NCBI RefSeq assembly: GCF_001571225.1
Contig: NZ_BCTJ01000007.1
Span: forward strand, 1 to 64,000
Source of the DNA: Hydrogenophaga palleronii NBRC 102513
GTDB lineage: Bacteria; Pseudomonadota; Gammaproteobacteria; Burkholderiales; Burkholderiaceae_C
Length of the DNA: 64,000 bases
Direction: 5' to 3'
How positions within the stretch are numbered: the first letter of the stretch is position 1; each line of letters opens with the position of its first letter. A program made the translations under genes and the position numbers. Below the pieces are notes generated by a model. The model searched no databases, had not been told where the DNA came from, and worked only from the letters and a program-made list of their open reading frames with translations. Below, in pieces: positions 31,792 to 40,724 of this stretch.

Positions 31792-32049
31792 TCAAACGGG
31801 CGTGATGCTCACGACCTGGCGGTTCAGTGCACCCTTGAACGAGAACGTCACGTGACCATCGGTCGTGGCGAAAATCGTGTGGTCCTTGCCCAGACCGACG
31901 TTGAGGCCGGGGTGGAACTTGGTGCCACGCTGACGCACGATGATCGAGCCTGCGCTCACCAGTTCGCCGCCAAACGCTTTCACGCCGAGCATCTTGGGCT
32001 TGGAATCGCGCCCGTTTCGCGTTGAGCCGCCGCCTTTTTTCTGTGCCAT
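31792..32049 (-). CDS. rpmA: 50S ribosomal protein L27
   Basis: 85-residue L27. The start [21 protein letters not shown] is the conserved, flexible N terminus that reaches the peptidyl transferase centre. [15 protein letters not shown] and [10 protein letters not shown] follow. No N-terminal pro-sequence of the Firmicutes type. Thirteen bases after rplU; a hairpin terminator follows about 75 bases downstream. Confidence 0.97.
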   Translation of the reverse strand: MAQKKGGGSTRNGRDSKPKMLGVKAFGGELVSAGSIIVRQRGTKFHPGLNVGLGKDHTIFATTDGHVTFSFKGALNRQVVSITPV

Positions 32050-32062
32050 TTTGAGTTACTCC

Positions 32063-32374
32063 TCAGCCTGCGATCGACGCAATCTGCAGCTCGGTGAAAT
32101 TCTGACGATGCCCTTGGCGCTTCTGGTAGTGCTTGCGACGGCGCATCTTGAAGATGCTGACCTTCTCGTGCCTGCCATGGGCCAACACCGTGACCGTGAC
32201 CGTTGCGCCGGAAACCAAGGGAGTGCCAACCTTGATCTCGGTGCCGTTGCCGACAGCCAGAACCTGGTCAAACACGATCTCTTGGCCCACATCCGCAGCA
32301 ATCTGTTCTACTTTAATTTTTTCGCCAGCAGCAACACGATACTGTTTGCCACCGGTTTTTATGACCGCGTACAT
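32063..32374 (-). CDS. rplU: 50S ribosomal protein L21
   Basis: 103-residue L21 with the usual start [20 protein letters not shown] and the L21 signature [16 protein letters not shown] with FTELQI near the C terminus. ATG at 32374 follows an AAGAGG-like ribosome site. First gene of rplU-rpmA-obgE-proB. A good promoter candidate (TTGCTG, 17 bases, TAAACT) lies about 65-90 bases upstream. Confidence 0.97.
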   Translation of the reverse strand: MYAVIKTGGKQYRVAAGEKIKVEQIAADVGQEIVFDQVLAVGNGTEIKVGTPLVSGATVTVTVLAHGRHEKVSIFKMRRRKHYQKRQGHRQNFTELQIASIAG

Positions 32375-32437
32375 ATGAACCTCTTGTAAAAATTCCACGA
32401 ATGGAAACCCGGCGGACCCAATTCCACCGAGCCCAAG

Positions 32438-32466
32438 AGTTTAGCATGTGCCTACAGATTCAGCAA
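32438..32466 (-). promoter_or_regulatory. Sigma-70-like promoter for rplU-rpmA-obgE-proB
   Basis: On the minus strand TTGCTG (32466-32461), exactly 17 bases, then TAAACT (32443-32438). Transcription would start near 32431 and give a leader of roughly 57 bases before rplU. Confidence 0.55.
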
Positions 32467-32546
32467 ACTCCGCTAAAACACCATCCTGGATGGCCTGCGC
32501 GGGCCTGCACATCTCCCCAGCGAAGCGACGTCTTTGGTCCGGTTTC

Positions 32547-32552
32547 TATAAT
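32547..32552 (+). promoter_or_regulatory. Perfect -10 box for ispB
   Basis: TATAAT with a CGCGGGCC discriminator, in the divergent gap between rplU and ispB. No good -35 hexamer is visible. Its position implies that ispB starts downstream of about 32559, which excludes the upstream ATG codons of the open frame. Confidence 0.55.
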
Positions 32553-32595
32553 CGCGGGCCAATCCCTCTTGTCACCTGCTCCAGCACCACCTACC

Positions 32596-33579
32596 TTGAC
32601 CACACACGATGCACGACCCGTCAGCCCGCTGGAGCTGATACAGCCCGACATGCAGCAGGTGGACCAGGTCATCGGCGAGCGGCTCACCACCGAAGTGCCC
32701 CTGGTGCGGGAAGTGGCCCAATACATCATCTCGGCAGGCGGCAAACGCCTGCGACCCGCCCTGCTGCTGCTGGTCTGCGGTGCCATCAACAACCAGAGCC
32801 CGGCTCGCCACACACTGGCCGCCGTGGTGGAGTTCATCCACACCGCCACCTTGCTGCACGACGATGTGGTCGACGAGTCCACGCTACGGCGCGGCCGGGA
32901 AACGGCCAACGAGCGTTTCGGCAATGCCGCCAGCGTCCTGGTCGGCGATTTCCTGTATTCCCGCGCGTTTCAGATGATGGTCGACATCAACAACATGCGC
33001 GTGATGCAGGTGCTGTCGGATGCGACCAACGTCATTGCCGAAGGCGAGGTGCTTCAGCTGATGAACATGCACGACGCATCCATCGACGAGGCCACCTACC
33101 TGCGCGTGATCCGGTCCAAGACCGCCAAGCTGTTCGAGGCCAGCGCCCGTCTCGCCCCCATCCTGGGCGGGGCCGATGAGCGCACCGAAATGCTGTGCGC
33201 CGAATACGGACAAGCCCTGGGCACGGCATTTCAGGTGATCGACGATGTACTGGACTATGAAGGCGATGCCGAAGCGCTCGGCAAGAACCTCGGCGATGAC
33301 TTGCGTGAAGGCAAGGTGACCCTGCCGATCATCTGCGCCCTGCGCGCCGGCTCAGAAGCGCAGAAGACACTGATCCGCCAAGCGATTGAAGATGGGGACT
33401 TGTCGCACCTCGAAGCCATTCGCGACATCATTGTGCAAACGGGTGCTCTGGACACGGCACGGGTGAGTGCACACGCCGAGGCTCAGCGTGCGATCGACGT
33501 GGCAAGGCAGTTGCCGGTCAATGCCTACAGCGCGGCTTTGATACAATTGGCGGCTGGTCTGCTGGAGCGACGCTCCTGA
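32596..33579 (+). CDS. ispB: Octaprenyl diphosphate synthase
   Basis: About 327-residue trans-polyprenyl diphosphate synthase. It has GGKRLRPALLLL, the first aspartate-rich motif LLHDDVVDES near residue 86 and the second, IDDVLDYEGD, near 215. It makes the C40 side chain of ubiquinone from farnesyl diphosphate and isopentenyl diphosphate. No ATG fits between the -10 box and the conserved region. I take TTG at 32596; TTG at 32569 is the alternative. tRNA-Pro follows 47 bases later. Confidence 0.9.
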   Translation: MTTHDARPVSPLELIQPDMQQVDQVIGERLTTEVPLVREVAQYIISAGGKRLRPALLLLVCGAINNQSPARHTLAAVVEFIHTATLLHDDVVDESTLRRGRETANERFGNAASVLVGDFLYSRAFQMMVDINNMRVMQVLSDATNVIAEGEVLQLMNMHDASIDEATYLRVIRSKTAKLFEASARLAPILGGADERTEMLCAEYGQALGTAFQVIDDVLDYEGDAEALGKNLGDDLREGKVTLPIICALRAGSEAQKTLIRQAIEDGDLSHLEAIRDIIVQTGALDTARVSAHAEAQRAIDVARQLPVNAYSAALIQLAAGLLERRS

Positions 33580-33626
33580 GCAGCCAGCGGCGGTCCACGA
33601 CCGCCATGATGGACCCAAGGGTCTTT

Positions 33627-33703
33627 CGGGGTGTAGCTTAGCCAGGTAGAGCGCTACGTTCGGGACGTAGAGGCCGGAGGTTCGAATCCTCTCACCCCGA
33701 CCA
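33627..33703 (+). tRNA. tRNA-Pro (anticodon CGG)
   Basis: 77 bases. The acceptor stem CGGGGTG pairs with CACCCCG, followed by discriminator A and an encoded CCA. The anticodon stem CTACG/CGTAG encloses TTCGGGA, giving anticodon CGG. The T arm contains GGTTCGAATCC. The C1-G72 pair is usual for bacterial tRNA-Pro. Confidence 0.96.
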
Positions 33704-33856
33704 GATTACTTTTTCAGCAGCGACCGTTCAGGGCTGCAACGCGTCCGTTCATTTGGATTCGCGTCCTGGATACAACGTCGTGCGCGGAAGAATCGGGTAT
33801 TTCAGCACGCATTGCCTCAATACTGTCGGGCAAGTCGTTGATTTACGATAGATTAC

Positions 33857-35596
33857 ATGCCTATGGCGTCTGTCGAAACCGCTCCACAAGAGACACGTTC
33901 CATGGCCTTGCCGGGCTTGGGCCGTGCGCTGGTGTCCGCTGGCAAGCTGGACCAGAAGGCCGCTGAAGATCTCTACCGCAAGGCGCAAAGCGGCCGCACG
34001 AGCTTCATTGCCGAACTGACGGGCTCCGGCGCCGTCTCCGCATCGGACCTCGCGCACACCATGTCGGTGGCGTTCGCCGCTCCGCTGCTGGATCTGGACG
34101 CGATCGACGTGCAGCGGTTGCCTGCTGGCTTGCTCGACCCCAAGATATGCGCCGACTACCGCATCGTTGTGCTGAGCAAGCGCAACAACCGACTCATGGT
34201 CGCCACGGCAGACCCAGCGGACCAGCAGGCGGCCGAAAAAATCAAGTTCGCGACGCAGATGGGCGTTGACTGGGTGATTGCGGAGTACGACAAGCTCAGC
34301 AAGCTGGTCGACACGCAGACCTCCAGTGTCAACGACACCATGGACAACATCATCGGTGGCGACTTCGAATTCGACGAGGTCGCCACCGACACCTCGATCA
34401 ACGACACGGCAGACAAGGCGTCGGAAGTCGATGATGCGCCGGTGGTCAAGTTCCTGCACAAGATGTTGATCGACGCGTTCAACATGCGCGCATCGGACCT
34501 GCACTTCGAACCTTACGAACACAACTACCGCGTGCGCTTCCGGGTCGACGGTGAGCTGCGCGAGATTGCCTCGCCACCGATCGCTATCAAGGACAAGCTG
34601 GCCTCCCGCATCAAGGTGATCTCGCGCATGGACATCTCCGAGAAGCGTGTGCCCCAGGACGGGCGCATGAAGCTCAAGATCGGGCCGGAACGGGTGATCG
34701 ACTTCCGGGTGAGCACCCTGCCCACACTGTTCGGCGAAAAGATCGTGATCCGTATCCTGGATCCGAGCAGCGCCAAGGTGGGCATCGACGCACTGGGCTA
34801 CGAGCCGGAGGAAAAAGAACGCCTGATGAGTGCCATCAGCCGTCCCTATGGCATGGTGCTGGTCACCGGCCCCACCGGCTCTGGCAAAACAGTTTCGCTG
34901 TACACCTGCCTGAACATCCTCAACAAGCCCGGCATCAACATTTCCACCGCGGAAGATCCGTCGGAAATCAACCTGCCGGGTGTCAACCAGGTCAACGTCA
35001 ACGAGAAGGCCGGCCTCACCTTTGCCGCCGCGCTCAAGGCGTTCCTGCGCCAGGATCCTGACGTGATCATGGTGGGCGAAATCCGCGACCTGGAGACGGC
35101 CGACATTTCCATCAAGGCCGCACAGACCGGCCACATGGTGCTGTCGACACTGCACACCAACGACGCGCCCACCACGTTGACGCGCATGATGAACATGGGC
35201 ATTCCCACGTTCAACATCGCCTCCAGCGTGATCCTGATCACGGCCCAGCGGCTGGCCAGACGCCTGTGCGGAACCTGCAAGGCACCGCTGGACGTGCCCC
35301 GCAAGGCCCTGGTGGACGCCGGATTCAAGCCCGAAGACCTCGACGGCACCTGGACACCCTACAAACCCGTGGGCTGCTCGGCCTGCAACAACGGCTACAA
35401 GGGCCGCGTCGGCATCTATCAGGTGATGCCCATTTCGGAAGAGATCCAGCGCATCATCCTGCGCGGCGGCAGCGCGCTGGACATTGCGCAGCAAGCCGGC
35501 AAAGAGGGTGTTCGCACCTTGCGCGAATCCGGCCTGCTCAAGGTCAAGCTGGGCATGACTTCACTGGAAGAAGTGCTCAGCGTGACCAACGAGTGA
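33857..35596 (+). CDS. pilB: Type IV pilus assembly ATPase PilB
   Basis: 579-residue secretion ATPase. The N-terminal MshEN/GspE domain spans about residues 1-150. The ATPase core has Walker A GPTGSGKT at 338-345, the Asp box STAEDPSEINLPG, Walker B MVGEIRD near 405 and the His box STLHTNDAPTT. A tetracysteine zinc site is formed by CGTCK (about 471) and CSACNNGYKGR (about 507). It powers pilus extension at the inner membrane. Start at 33857 or at the second ATG, 33863; no clear ribosome site. Followed by pilC and pilD. Confidence 0.95.
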   Translation: MPMASVETAPQETRSMALPGLGRALVSAGKLDQKAAEDLYRKAQSGRTSFIAELTGSGAVSASDLAHTMSVAFAAPLLDLDAIDVQRLPAGLLDPKICADYRIVVLSKRNNRLMVATADPADQQAAEKIKFATQMGVDWVIAEYDKLSKLVDTQTSSVNDTMDNIIGGDFEFDEVATDTSINDTADKASEVDDAPVVKFLHKMLIDAFNMRASDLHFEPYEHNYRVRFRVDGELREIASPPIAIKDKLASRIKVISRMDISEKRVPQDGRMKLKIGPERVIDFRVSTLPTLFGEKIVIRILDPSSAKVGIDALGYEPEEKERLMSAISRPYGMVLVTGPTGSGKTVSLYTCLNILNKPGINISTAEDPSEINLPGVNQVNVNEKAGLTFAAALKAFLRQDPDVIMVGEIRDLETADISIKAAQTGHMVLSTLHTNDAPTTLTRMMNMGIPTFNIASSVILITAQRLARRLCGTCKAPLDVPRKALVDAGFKPEDLDGTWTPYKPVGCSACNNGYKGRVGIYQVMPISEEIQRIILRGGSALDIAQQAGKEGVRTLRESGLLKVKLGMTSLEEVLSVTNE

Positions 35597-35628
35597 GCGC
35601 GCCGTAGACACCAGCCTCAGGGGACACC

Positions 35629-36846
35629 ATGGCCACCGCAGTATCGAAAAACGCCAAAGAACTTGTCTTCGAATGGGAGGGCAAGGACCGCAACGGCAAG
35701 ACCGTGCGCGGTGAAACCCGCGCCGCCGGTGAGAACCAGGTGCTGGCGGCCCTGCGGCGTCAGGGCATCGTGCCGGGCAAGGTGAAGAAGCGCCGAATGA
35801 GTTCGGGCAAGCGCATCAAGCCCAAGGACATCGCCATCTTCACGCGTCAGCTGGCCACCATGATGAAGGCCGGTGTGCCGCTGCTGCAAGCTTTCGACAT
35901 CGTGGGCAGGGGCAACCCCAACCCCAACGTGACCCGGCTGCTGAACGACATCCGCACCGATGTGGAAACCGGCACCTCGCTGAGTTCTGCGTTTCGCAAG
36001 CACCCGTTGTACTTCGACAGCCTGTACTGCAACCTGGTGGAGGCCGGTGAGGCGGCCGGTATTCTGGAAGAGTTGCTGGACCGCCTGGCGACTTACATGG
36101 AGAAGACCGAGGCGCTGAAGTCCAAGATCAAGTCAGCCTTGATGTACCCCATCGCCGTGATCATCGTGGCTTTCGTGGTGGTCGCAGTGATCATGATTTT
36201 CGTGATCCCGTCCTTCAAGCAGGTGTTCGAATCCTTCGGCGCCGACCTGCCGGCTCCCACGCTTTTCGTGATCGCCATGAGCGAGTTTTTCACCGAGTAC
36301 TGGTGGCTGATCTTCGGTGGCCTTGGTGGAGGGTTTTATTTTTTCATGCAGGCTTGGAAGCGCAACGAAAAAGTGCAGCGCTTCATGGACCGCATTCTCC
36401 TGAAGCTGCCGATCTTCGGTGTGCTGATTGAAAAGTCCGTGGTGGCCCGCTGGACGCGCACCCTTTCCACCATGTTTGCGGCCGGCGTGCCGCTGGTGGA
36501 GGCGCTTGATTCAGTCGGCGGCGCCTCGGGTAACTCGGTCTACGCCATCGCAACCGAGAAGATCCAGCAGGAAGTGTCCACCGGCACCAGCCTGACCAAC
36601 GCCATGACCAACGCCAACATCTTCCCCTCCATGGTGCTGCAGATGTGCGCCATCGGCGAGGAATCGGGCTCGATCGACCACATGCTGGGCAAGGCCGCCG
36701 ACTTCTATGAAGCCGAGGTCGATGACATGGTGGCGGGCATCTCCAGCCTGATGGAGCCCATCATCATCGTGGTGCTCGGCACCGTGATCGGTGGCATCGT
36801 GGTCTCCATGTACCTGCCTATCTTCAAGCTGGGTCAGGTGGTTTGA
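35629..36846 (+). CDS. pilC: Type IV pilus inner-membrane platform protein PilC
   Basis: 405-residue GspF/PilC protein. It has two repeated helical GspF domains (TRQLATMMKAGVPLLQAFDIV near residue 70, TRTLSTMFAAGVPLVEALDSV near 275) and three membrane segments, near 170-195, 220-245 and 370-395. It forms the platform on which PilB acts. 32 bases after pilB, with a normal ribosome site, and its stop shares one base with the pilD start (TGATG). Confidence 0.96.
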   Translation: MATAVSKNAKELVFEWEGKDRNGKTVRGETRAAGENQVLAALRRQGIVPGKVKKRRMSSGKRIKPKDIAIFTRQLATMMKAGVPLLQAFDIVGRGNPNPNVTRLLNDIRTDVETGTSLSSAFRKHPLYFDSLYCNLVEAGEAAGILEELLDRLATYMEKTEALKSKIKSALMYPIAVIIVAFVVVAVIMIFVIPSFKQVFESFGADLPAPTLFVIAMSEFFTEYWWLIFGGLGGGFYFFMQAWKRNEKVQRFMDRILLKLPIFGVLIEKSVVARWTRTLSTMFAAGVPLVEALDSVGGASGNSVYAIATEKIQQEVSTGTSLTNAMTNANIFPSMVLQMCAIGEESGSIDHMLGKAADFYEAEVDDMVAGISSLMEPIIIVVLGTVIGGIVVSMYLPIFKLGQVV

Positions 36847-37727
36847 TGCTGGAAGCGAGTGTGCCGGCAGCGGCGCTGCTGGGCCTGCTCGGCCTGTTGG
36901 TGGGCAGCTTTCTGAATGTGGTGATCCACCGATTGCCCCGGATGATGGAGATGCGCTGGGCGGCCGAGTGTGCCGAACTGCAGCAGTCTGCGGCAACGCC
37001 CTCATCCCCCACCCCTGAGTCGGCTGATGCCGCGCCCGAAGCGGCCACTTTCAACCTCATGGTGCCGCGCTCCCGTTGCCCGCATTGCGGCCACCAGATC
37101 CGTTGGTTCGAGAACATTCCCGTGCTCAGCTACGCCGCCCTGCGGGGCCGTTGCAGCCAGTGCGCGGCATCGATCAGCCTGCGTTACCCGGCGGTGGAGC
37201 TGGTCACCGCGGCCCTGTTTGCCTGGTGCGGCGCGCACTGGGGCCTGAGCCTGGAGGCCCTGGCCTGGTGCGGCTTCTCGGCCGCGATCCTGGCCTTGGC
37301 GGGCATCGACTGGGACACCACCCTGCTGCCCGACGACATCACGCTGCCATTGCTGTGGGCCGGCCTGTGTGCGGCCGGCCTGGGATGGATCGACACGCGC
37401 CTGCCCGACGCGCTCTGGGGCGCCGTCGCCGGCTACCTCTCGCTCTGGCTGGTGTACTGGGCCTTCAAGCTGGTCACAGGCAAGGAGGGCATGGGCTATG
37501 GCGACTTCAAGCTGTTCGCCGCGCTCGGTGCCTGGTTCGGCTGGCAGGCGCTGATCCCGGTGATCCTGATGGCCTCCCTGATCGGCGCGGTGATCGGCCT
37601 GCTCATCAAGTTCAACGGCCGTTTGCGCGAAGGCGGCTATGTGCCGTTCGGGCCGTTTCTCGCCCTGGCCGGCCTGACCGCCATGGTCTTCGGCCCGTCG
37701 GCCATTCTGGCCGCCATCGGCCTGTGA
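36846..37727 (+). CDS. pilD: Prepilin peptidase/N-methyltransferase PilD
   Basis: 293-residue polytopic enzyme. Two zinc-binding pairs, CPHC near residue 79 and CSQC near 104, lie in the first cytosolic loop. The aspartyl protease residues are in GIDWD near 153 and GYGDFK near 217. It cuts and N-methylates type IV prepilins. The ATG at 36846 follows the pilC stop as TGATG. A 30-residue Glu/Ala/Pro-rich insertion precedes the zinc site. The stop overlaps coaE as GTGA. Confidence 0.95.
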   Translation: MLEASVPAAALLGLLGLLVGSFLNVVIHRLPRMMEMRWAAECAELQQSAATPSSPTPESADAAPEAATFNLMVPRSRCPHCGHQIRWFENIPVLSYAALRGRCSQCAASISLRYPAVELVTAALFAWCGAHWGLSLEALAWCGFSAAILALAGIDWDTTLLPDDITLPLLWAGLCAAGLGWIDTRLPDALWGAVAGYLSLWLVYWAFKLVTGKEGMGYGDFKLFAALGAWFGWQALIPVILMASLIGAVIGLLIKFNGRLREGGYVPFGPFLALAGLTAMVFGPSAILAAIGL

Positions 37728-38335
37728 GCGTGCCCCTGCCCCGGCGTTGGCGGCTCGGCCTCACGGGTGGTATCGGCAGCGGCAAGAGCACCCTGGCGCG
37801 GCTGTTGCAGGCACGCGGCGCAGACCTGATCGATGCCGACGCGATTTCGCGCGCCAGCACGGCCGCCGGTGGTACGGCCATGCCGGTGATCGCCAGCACC
37901 TTCGGCCCCGACTTCGTCACAAGCGACGGCGCGCTGAACCGTCAGCGCATGCGTGAGCATGTGTTTTCGCAGCCGCAGGCGCGCCACACGCTGGAGCACA
38001 TCGTGCACCCGCTGGTGGCCGCGGAAATCCAGCGCCAGGCGCGCGCGTCGTCAGCCCCCTGCCTGGTGTTCGATGTACCCTTGCTGGTGGAGTCTCCGCG
38101 CTGGCGGCCGCAGCTCGACCGTGTGCTGGTGGTCGACTGCTCAACGGCCACCCAGGTGCGCCGCGTGCAGGCCCGCAACGGCTGGGATGCGGCGGCCATC
38201 GACGCCGTGATGCGCAGCCAGAGCCCACGCGGCCCGCGCCTGGCCGCGGCCGACCTGGTGGTCTTCAACGACGTCGACGAACTCGCCCCGCTGGAGCGCG
38301 CCGCAGAGGCGCTCGCCAGGCGCTTCGGGCTATGA
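37724..38335 (+). CDS. coaE: Dephospho-CoA kinase
   Basis: 203-residue P-loop kinase with GLTGGIGSGKSTLARLL near residues 12-28, LIDADAISR, and FDVPLLVE followed by VLVVDCS. It completes coenzyme A synthesis by phosphorylating dephospho-CoA. Begins with GTG at 37724, overlapping the pilD stop; the neighbour order pilBCD-coaE-zapD is common in beta- and gammaproteobacteria. Confidence 0.94.
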   Translation: MSVPLPRRWRLGLTGGIGSGKSTLARLLQARGADLIDADAISRASTAAGGTAMPVIASTFGPDFVTSDGALNRQRMREHVFSQPQARHTLEHIVHPLVAAEIQRQARASSAPCLVFDVPLLVESPRWRPQLDRVLVVDCSTATQVRRVQARNGWDAAAIDAVMRSQSPRGPRLAAADLVVFNDVDELAPLERAAEALARRFGL

Positions 38336-38336
38336 T
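38331..38336 (+). promoter_or_regulatory. Candidate -10 box for zapD-yacG
   Basis: TATGAT overlapping the coaE stop, followed by a GC-rich discriminator. It would give a leader of about 36 bases to the zapD GTG. No clear -35. Confidence 0.35.
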
Positions 38337-38378
38337 GAAGGCCCGCCCGCTGCCCCGTCCTGCGAAGCCCCCGCCGCC

Positions 38379-39134
38379 GTGATCCTGTACGACTACCCAT
38401 TCAACGAACGCATTCGCACCTACCTGCGGCTTGAACAACTGTTCCGCCGCATGGTGGAACTGGTGCCGCGCAGCCACCCGCTGGACCACCACTATGCGAT
38501 CCAGACGATCTTCGAGATCATGGACGTGGCAGCCCGCGCCGACATGAAGTCCGACGTGCTGAAGGATCTGGACCGGCACAAGCAGCAGCTCATCGGCTAC
38601 CGCGGCAACCCGATGATTTCCGAGCAAGCGCTGGACGAGGTCATCCAGAGGCTGGAGGACTGCTTCACGCAGCTCAACCAGATGACGGGCAAAACGGGGC
38701 AGACGCTGACCGAGAACGACTGGCTGATGAGCATCCGCAGCCGCATCGGCATTCCGGGCGGCACCTGCGAATTCGACCTGCCCGCCTACTACCACTGGCA
38801 ACACAACAGCGCGGAAGAGCGCCGGGCCGATCTGCACAGCTGGTCCCTGCCGCTGGCCCCGCTGGCCGAATCCATCGTGCAGCTGCTCAAGATGTTGCGC
38901 GAGTCGGGATCGCCCCAGAAGGTGGTGGCGCCAGGCGGGCAGTTCCAGTTGACTCTGCCCCAGGGCCGCAGCTTCCAGTTGCTGCGCCTGCGCATCGACC
39001 CGGCCACCGGCCTGATCCCCGAGATCAGCGGCAACCGGTTGATGCTCTCGGTACGCCTGATGCGCCATGGCGAAGACGACCGCCTGCACCCGGCGCAGGA
39101 AGACGCCGCTTTCGAGCTCACGCTCTGCGCCTGA
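38379..39134 (+). CDS. zapD: Cell division protein ZapD
   Basis: 251-residue ZapD (DUF1342). The conserved start is ILYDYPFNERIRTYLRLEQLF, with GTCEFDLPAYYHWQ near residue 128 and GRSFQLLRLRID further on. ZapD binds the C-terminal tail of FtsZ and bundles its filaments at the septum. Starts with GTG; no upstream ATG keeps the family N terminus. One base separates its stop from yacG. Confidence 0.95.
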   Translation: MILYDYPFNERIRTYLRLEQLFRRMVELVPRSHPLDHHYAIQTIFEIMDVAARADMKSDVLKDLDRHKQQLIGYRGNPMISEQALDEVIQRLEDCFTQLNQMTGKTGQTLTENDWLMSIRSRIGIPGGTCEFDLPAYYHWQHNSAEERRADLHSWSLPLAPLAESIVQLLKMLRESGSPQKVVAPGGQFQLTLPQGRSFQLLRLRIDPATGLIPEISGNRLMLSVRLMRHGEDDRLHPAQEDAAFELTLCA

Positions 39135-39135
39135 G

Positions 39136-39345
39136 ATGGCTGTGAGCAATCAACAAGCCGACGCTTCCGCGCGCACGGTGCGCTGCCCGCAGTGTGGCGG
39201 GCCCAGCGTGTACGCCCTGAGCAACGTCTACCGTCCGTTCTGCGGCGAACGCTGCAAGCAGATCGATCTGGGCGCCTGGGCCAACGAAGAGTTCAGCCTA
39301 CCGGAAAAAGAAGGCCAGAGCGACCCTGGCTTCGAGCAGAGCTGA
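39136..39345 (+). CDS. yacG: YacG zinc protein, DNA gyrase inhibitor family
   Basis: 69-residue protein with a four-cysteine zinc site: CPQCG, then PFCGERCKQIDLGAWANEEF, the YacG signature. The E. coli protein binds GyrB and inhibits gyrase. Directly after zapD in the same transcript, as in other proteobacteria. Confidence 0.94.
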   Translation: MAVSNQQADASARTVRCPQCGGPSVYALSNVYRPFCGERCKQIDLGAWANEEFSLPEKEGQSDPGFEQS

Positions 39346-39381
39346 GCACACTTGGCAACGCCAGTTGCGTTGCCAGGCAGC

Positions 39382-39846
39382 TCAGGAAGACGCGGTGGCT
39401 TGTTCCGCCGCCAGCCACTCCAGCACCGGCACTGCGCCCGCCAGCACTGGCGAGCAGGTCACCGGCAGGCGTTGCCAGGCGGCTTGCTGGCCTTCGCGCA
39501 TCTGCAATTCGCCGCGCCATTCGCGCACCTTGCAGAAATGCAGTCGCACCAGGCCGTGCGGGTAATCCACCACCGACTCTCTCCAGGGTTCTGCGGCACC
39601 GATGATCACGCCGAGCTCTTCGTCCAGTTCGCGTCGCAGCGCCTGTTCGACGGTTTCACCGGCTTCCAGCTTGCCGCCCGGAAACTCCCAATAGCCGGCG
39701 TACACCTTGCCGGTCGGGCGCGAGGTCAGCAGGAACTGGCCGTCCGGCGCGATCAACACGCCCACGGCCACTTCCACCACCGCACGATCGACCGGGCGGG
39801 GCTTTGCCGGGTCGGCATCGACCACCAACACAGGCGGCTGCGTCAT
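39382..39846 (-). CDS. MutT-like NUDIX hydrolase
   Basis: 154-residue Nudix protein with the box GGKLEAGETVEQALRRELDEELG at about residues 57-79, preceded by GYWEFPGG. This is the MutT/8-oxo-dGTPase arrangement. It probably sanitises oxidised nucleotides, though other NDP-linked substrates cannot be excluded. The start overlaps the stop of the DUF815 ATPase gene as ATGA. Confidence 0.87.
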   Translation of the reverse strand: MTQPPVLVVDADPAKPRPVDRAVVEVAVGVLIAPDGQFLLTSRPTGKVYAGYWEFPGGKLEAGETVEQALRRELDEELGVIIGAAEPWRESVVDYPHGLVRLHFCKVREWRGELQMREGQQAAWQRLPVTCSPVLAGAVPVLEWLAAEQATASS

Positions 39847-40724
39847 GACCTTGTGGTGGCGTGGGTGCCCGCGTAGTCGCGCGCGAACTGGTAGGCCACG
39901 CGCCCGCTGCGCGATCCGCGCTCCAGCGCCCAGACCAAAGCCAGCGGCCGCGCGGTTTCGATGTCAGCCGCCGGCACGCCCAGGGACGACAGCCACTGCG
40001 CCACGATGGTGAGGTACTCCTCCTGGCTGAACGGGTAGAAGCTGACCCAGAGGCCGAACCGTTCGGAGAGCGAGATCTTCTCCTCCACCACCTCGCCCGG
40101 ATGCACCTCGCCGTCGGCGGTGTGCGTGTAGCTGAGGTTTTCCTTCATGTACTCGGGCAGCAGGTGCCGGCGGTTGCTGGTCGCGTAGATCAGCACGTTC
40201 GGGCTCGCGGCGGTCACCGAGCCATCGAGGATGGACTTCAGCGCCTTGTAGCCCGGCTCACCGTCCTCGAAGCTGAGGTCGTCGCAGAACACGATGAAAC
40301 GCTCGGGCCGGCCGGTCACCACTTCCATGATGTCGGGCAGGTCGACCAGATCGGACTTGTCGACCTCGATCAGGCGCAAGCCCTGCGGCGAGTACTCGTT
40401 GAGGCAGGCGCGCACCAGCGACGATTTGCCGGTGCCACGTGCGCCAGTCAGCAGCACGTTGTTGGACGGCAGGCCCTGCACGAACTGCAGCGTGTTGCGC
40501 TGGATCTTCTCTTTCTGCCCGTCGATTTCCTGCAAGTCGCTGAGCCGCATCGCGCCCACCTGCCGCACCGGTTCCAGTGCGCCATGGCCGCTGCTGCGCT
40601 TGCGGTAACGCCAGGCCACCGCCGCCGACCAGTCCGGCGCCGTCATGGGTTGCGGCAGCACCGCTTCGATGCGGGCGATGAGCTGCTCGGCGCGTTGCAG
40701 CAGGCGTTCGAAATGCTCGTTCAT
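39843..40724 (-). CDS. DUF815 family AAA+ ATPase
   Basis: 293-residue ATPase. Walker A is [16 protein letters not shown] near residue 88, Walker B is [12 protein letters not shown], and sensor 1 is [15 protein letters not shown]. The region ending [13 protein letters not shown] is typical of DUF815. The biochemical role is unknown. It overlaps argJ upstream and the NUDIX gene downstream, both by ATGA, so three unrelated activities are made from one coupled message. Confidence 0.9.
   Translation of the reverse strand: MNEHFERLLQRAEQLIARIEAVLPQPMTAPDWSAAVAWRYRKRSSGHGALEPVRQVGAMRLSDLQEIDGQKEKIQRNTLQFVQGLPSNNVLLTGARGTGKSSLVRACLNEYSPQGLRLIEVDKSDLVDLPDIMEVVTGRPERFIVFCDDLSFEDGEPGYKALKSILDGSVTAASPNVLIYATSNRRHLLPEYMKENLSYTHTADGEVHPGEVVEEKISLSERFGLWVSFYPFSQEEYLTIVAQWLSSLGVPAADIETARPLALVWALERGSRSGRVAYQFARDYAGTHATTRS

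Noticed and set aside
33844-33859. TACGAT seven bases before the pilB ATG as a third leaderless start
   Set aside because: The hexamer is a poor match, a second in-frame ATG follows closely and no -35 is visible; too weak to report.
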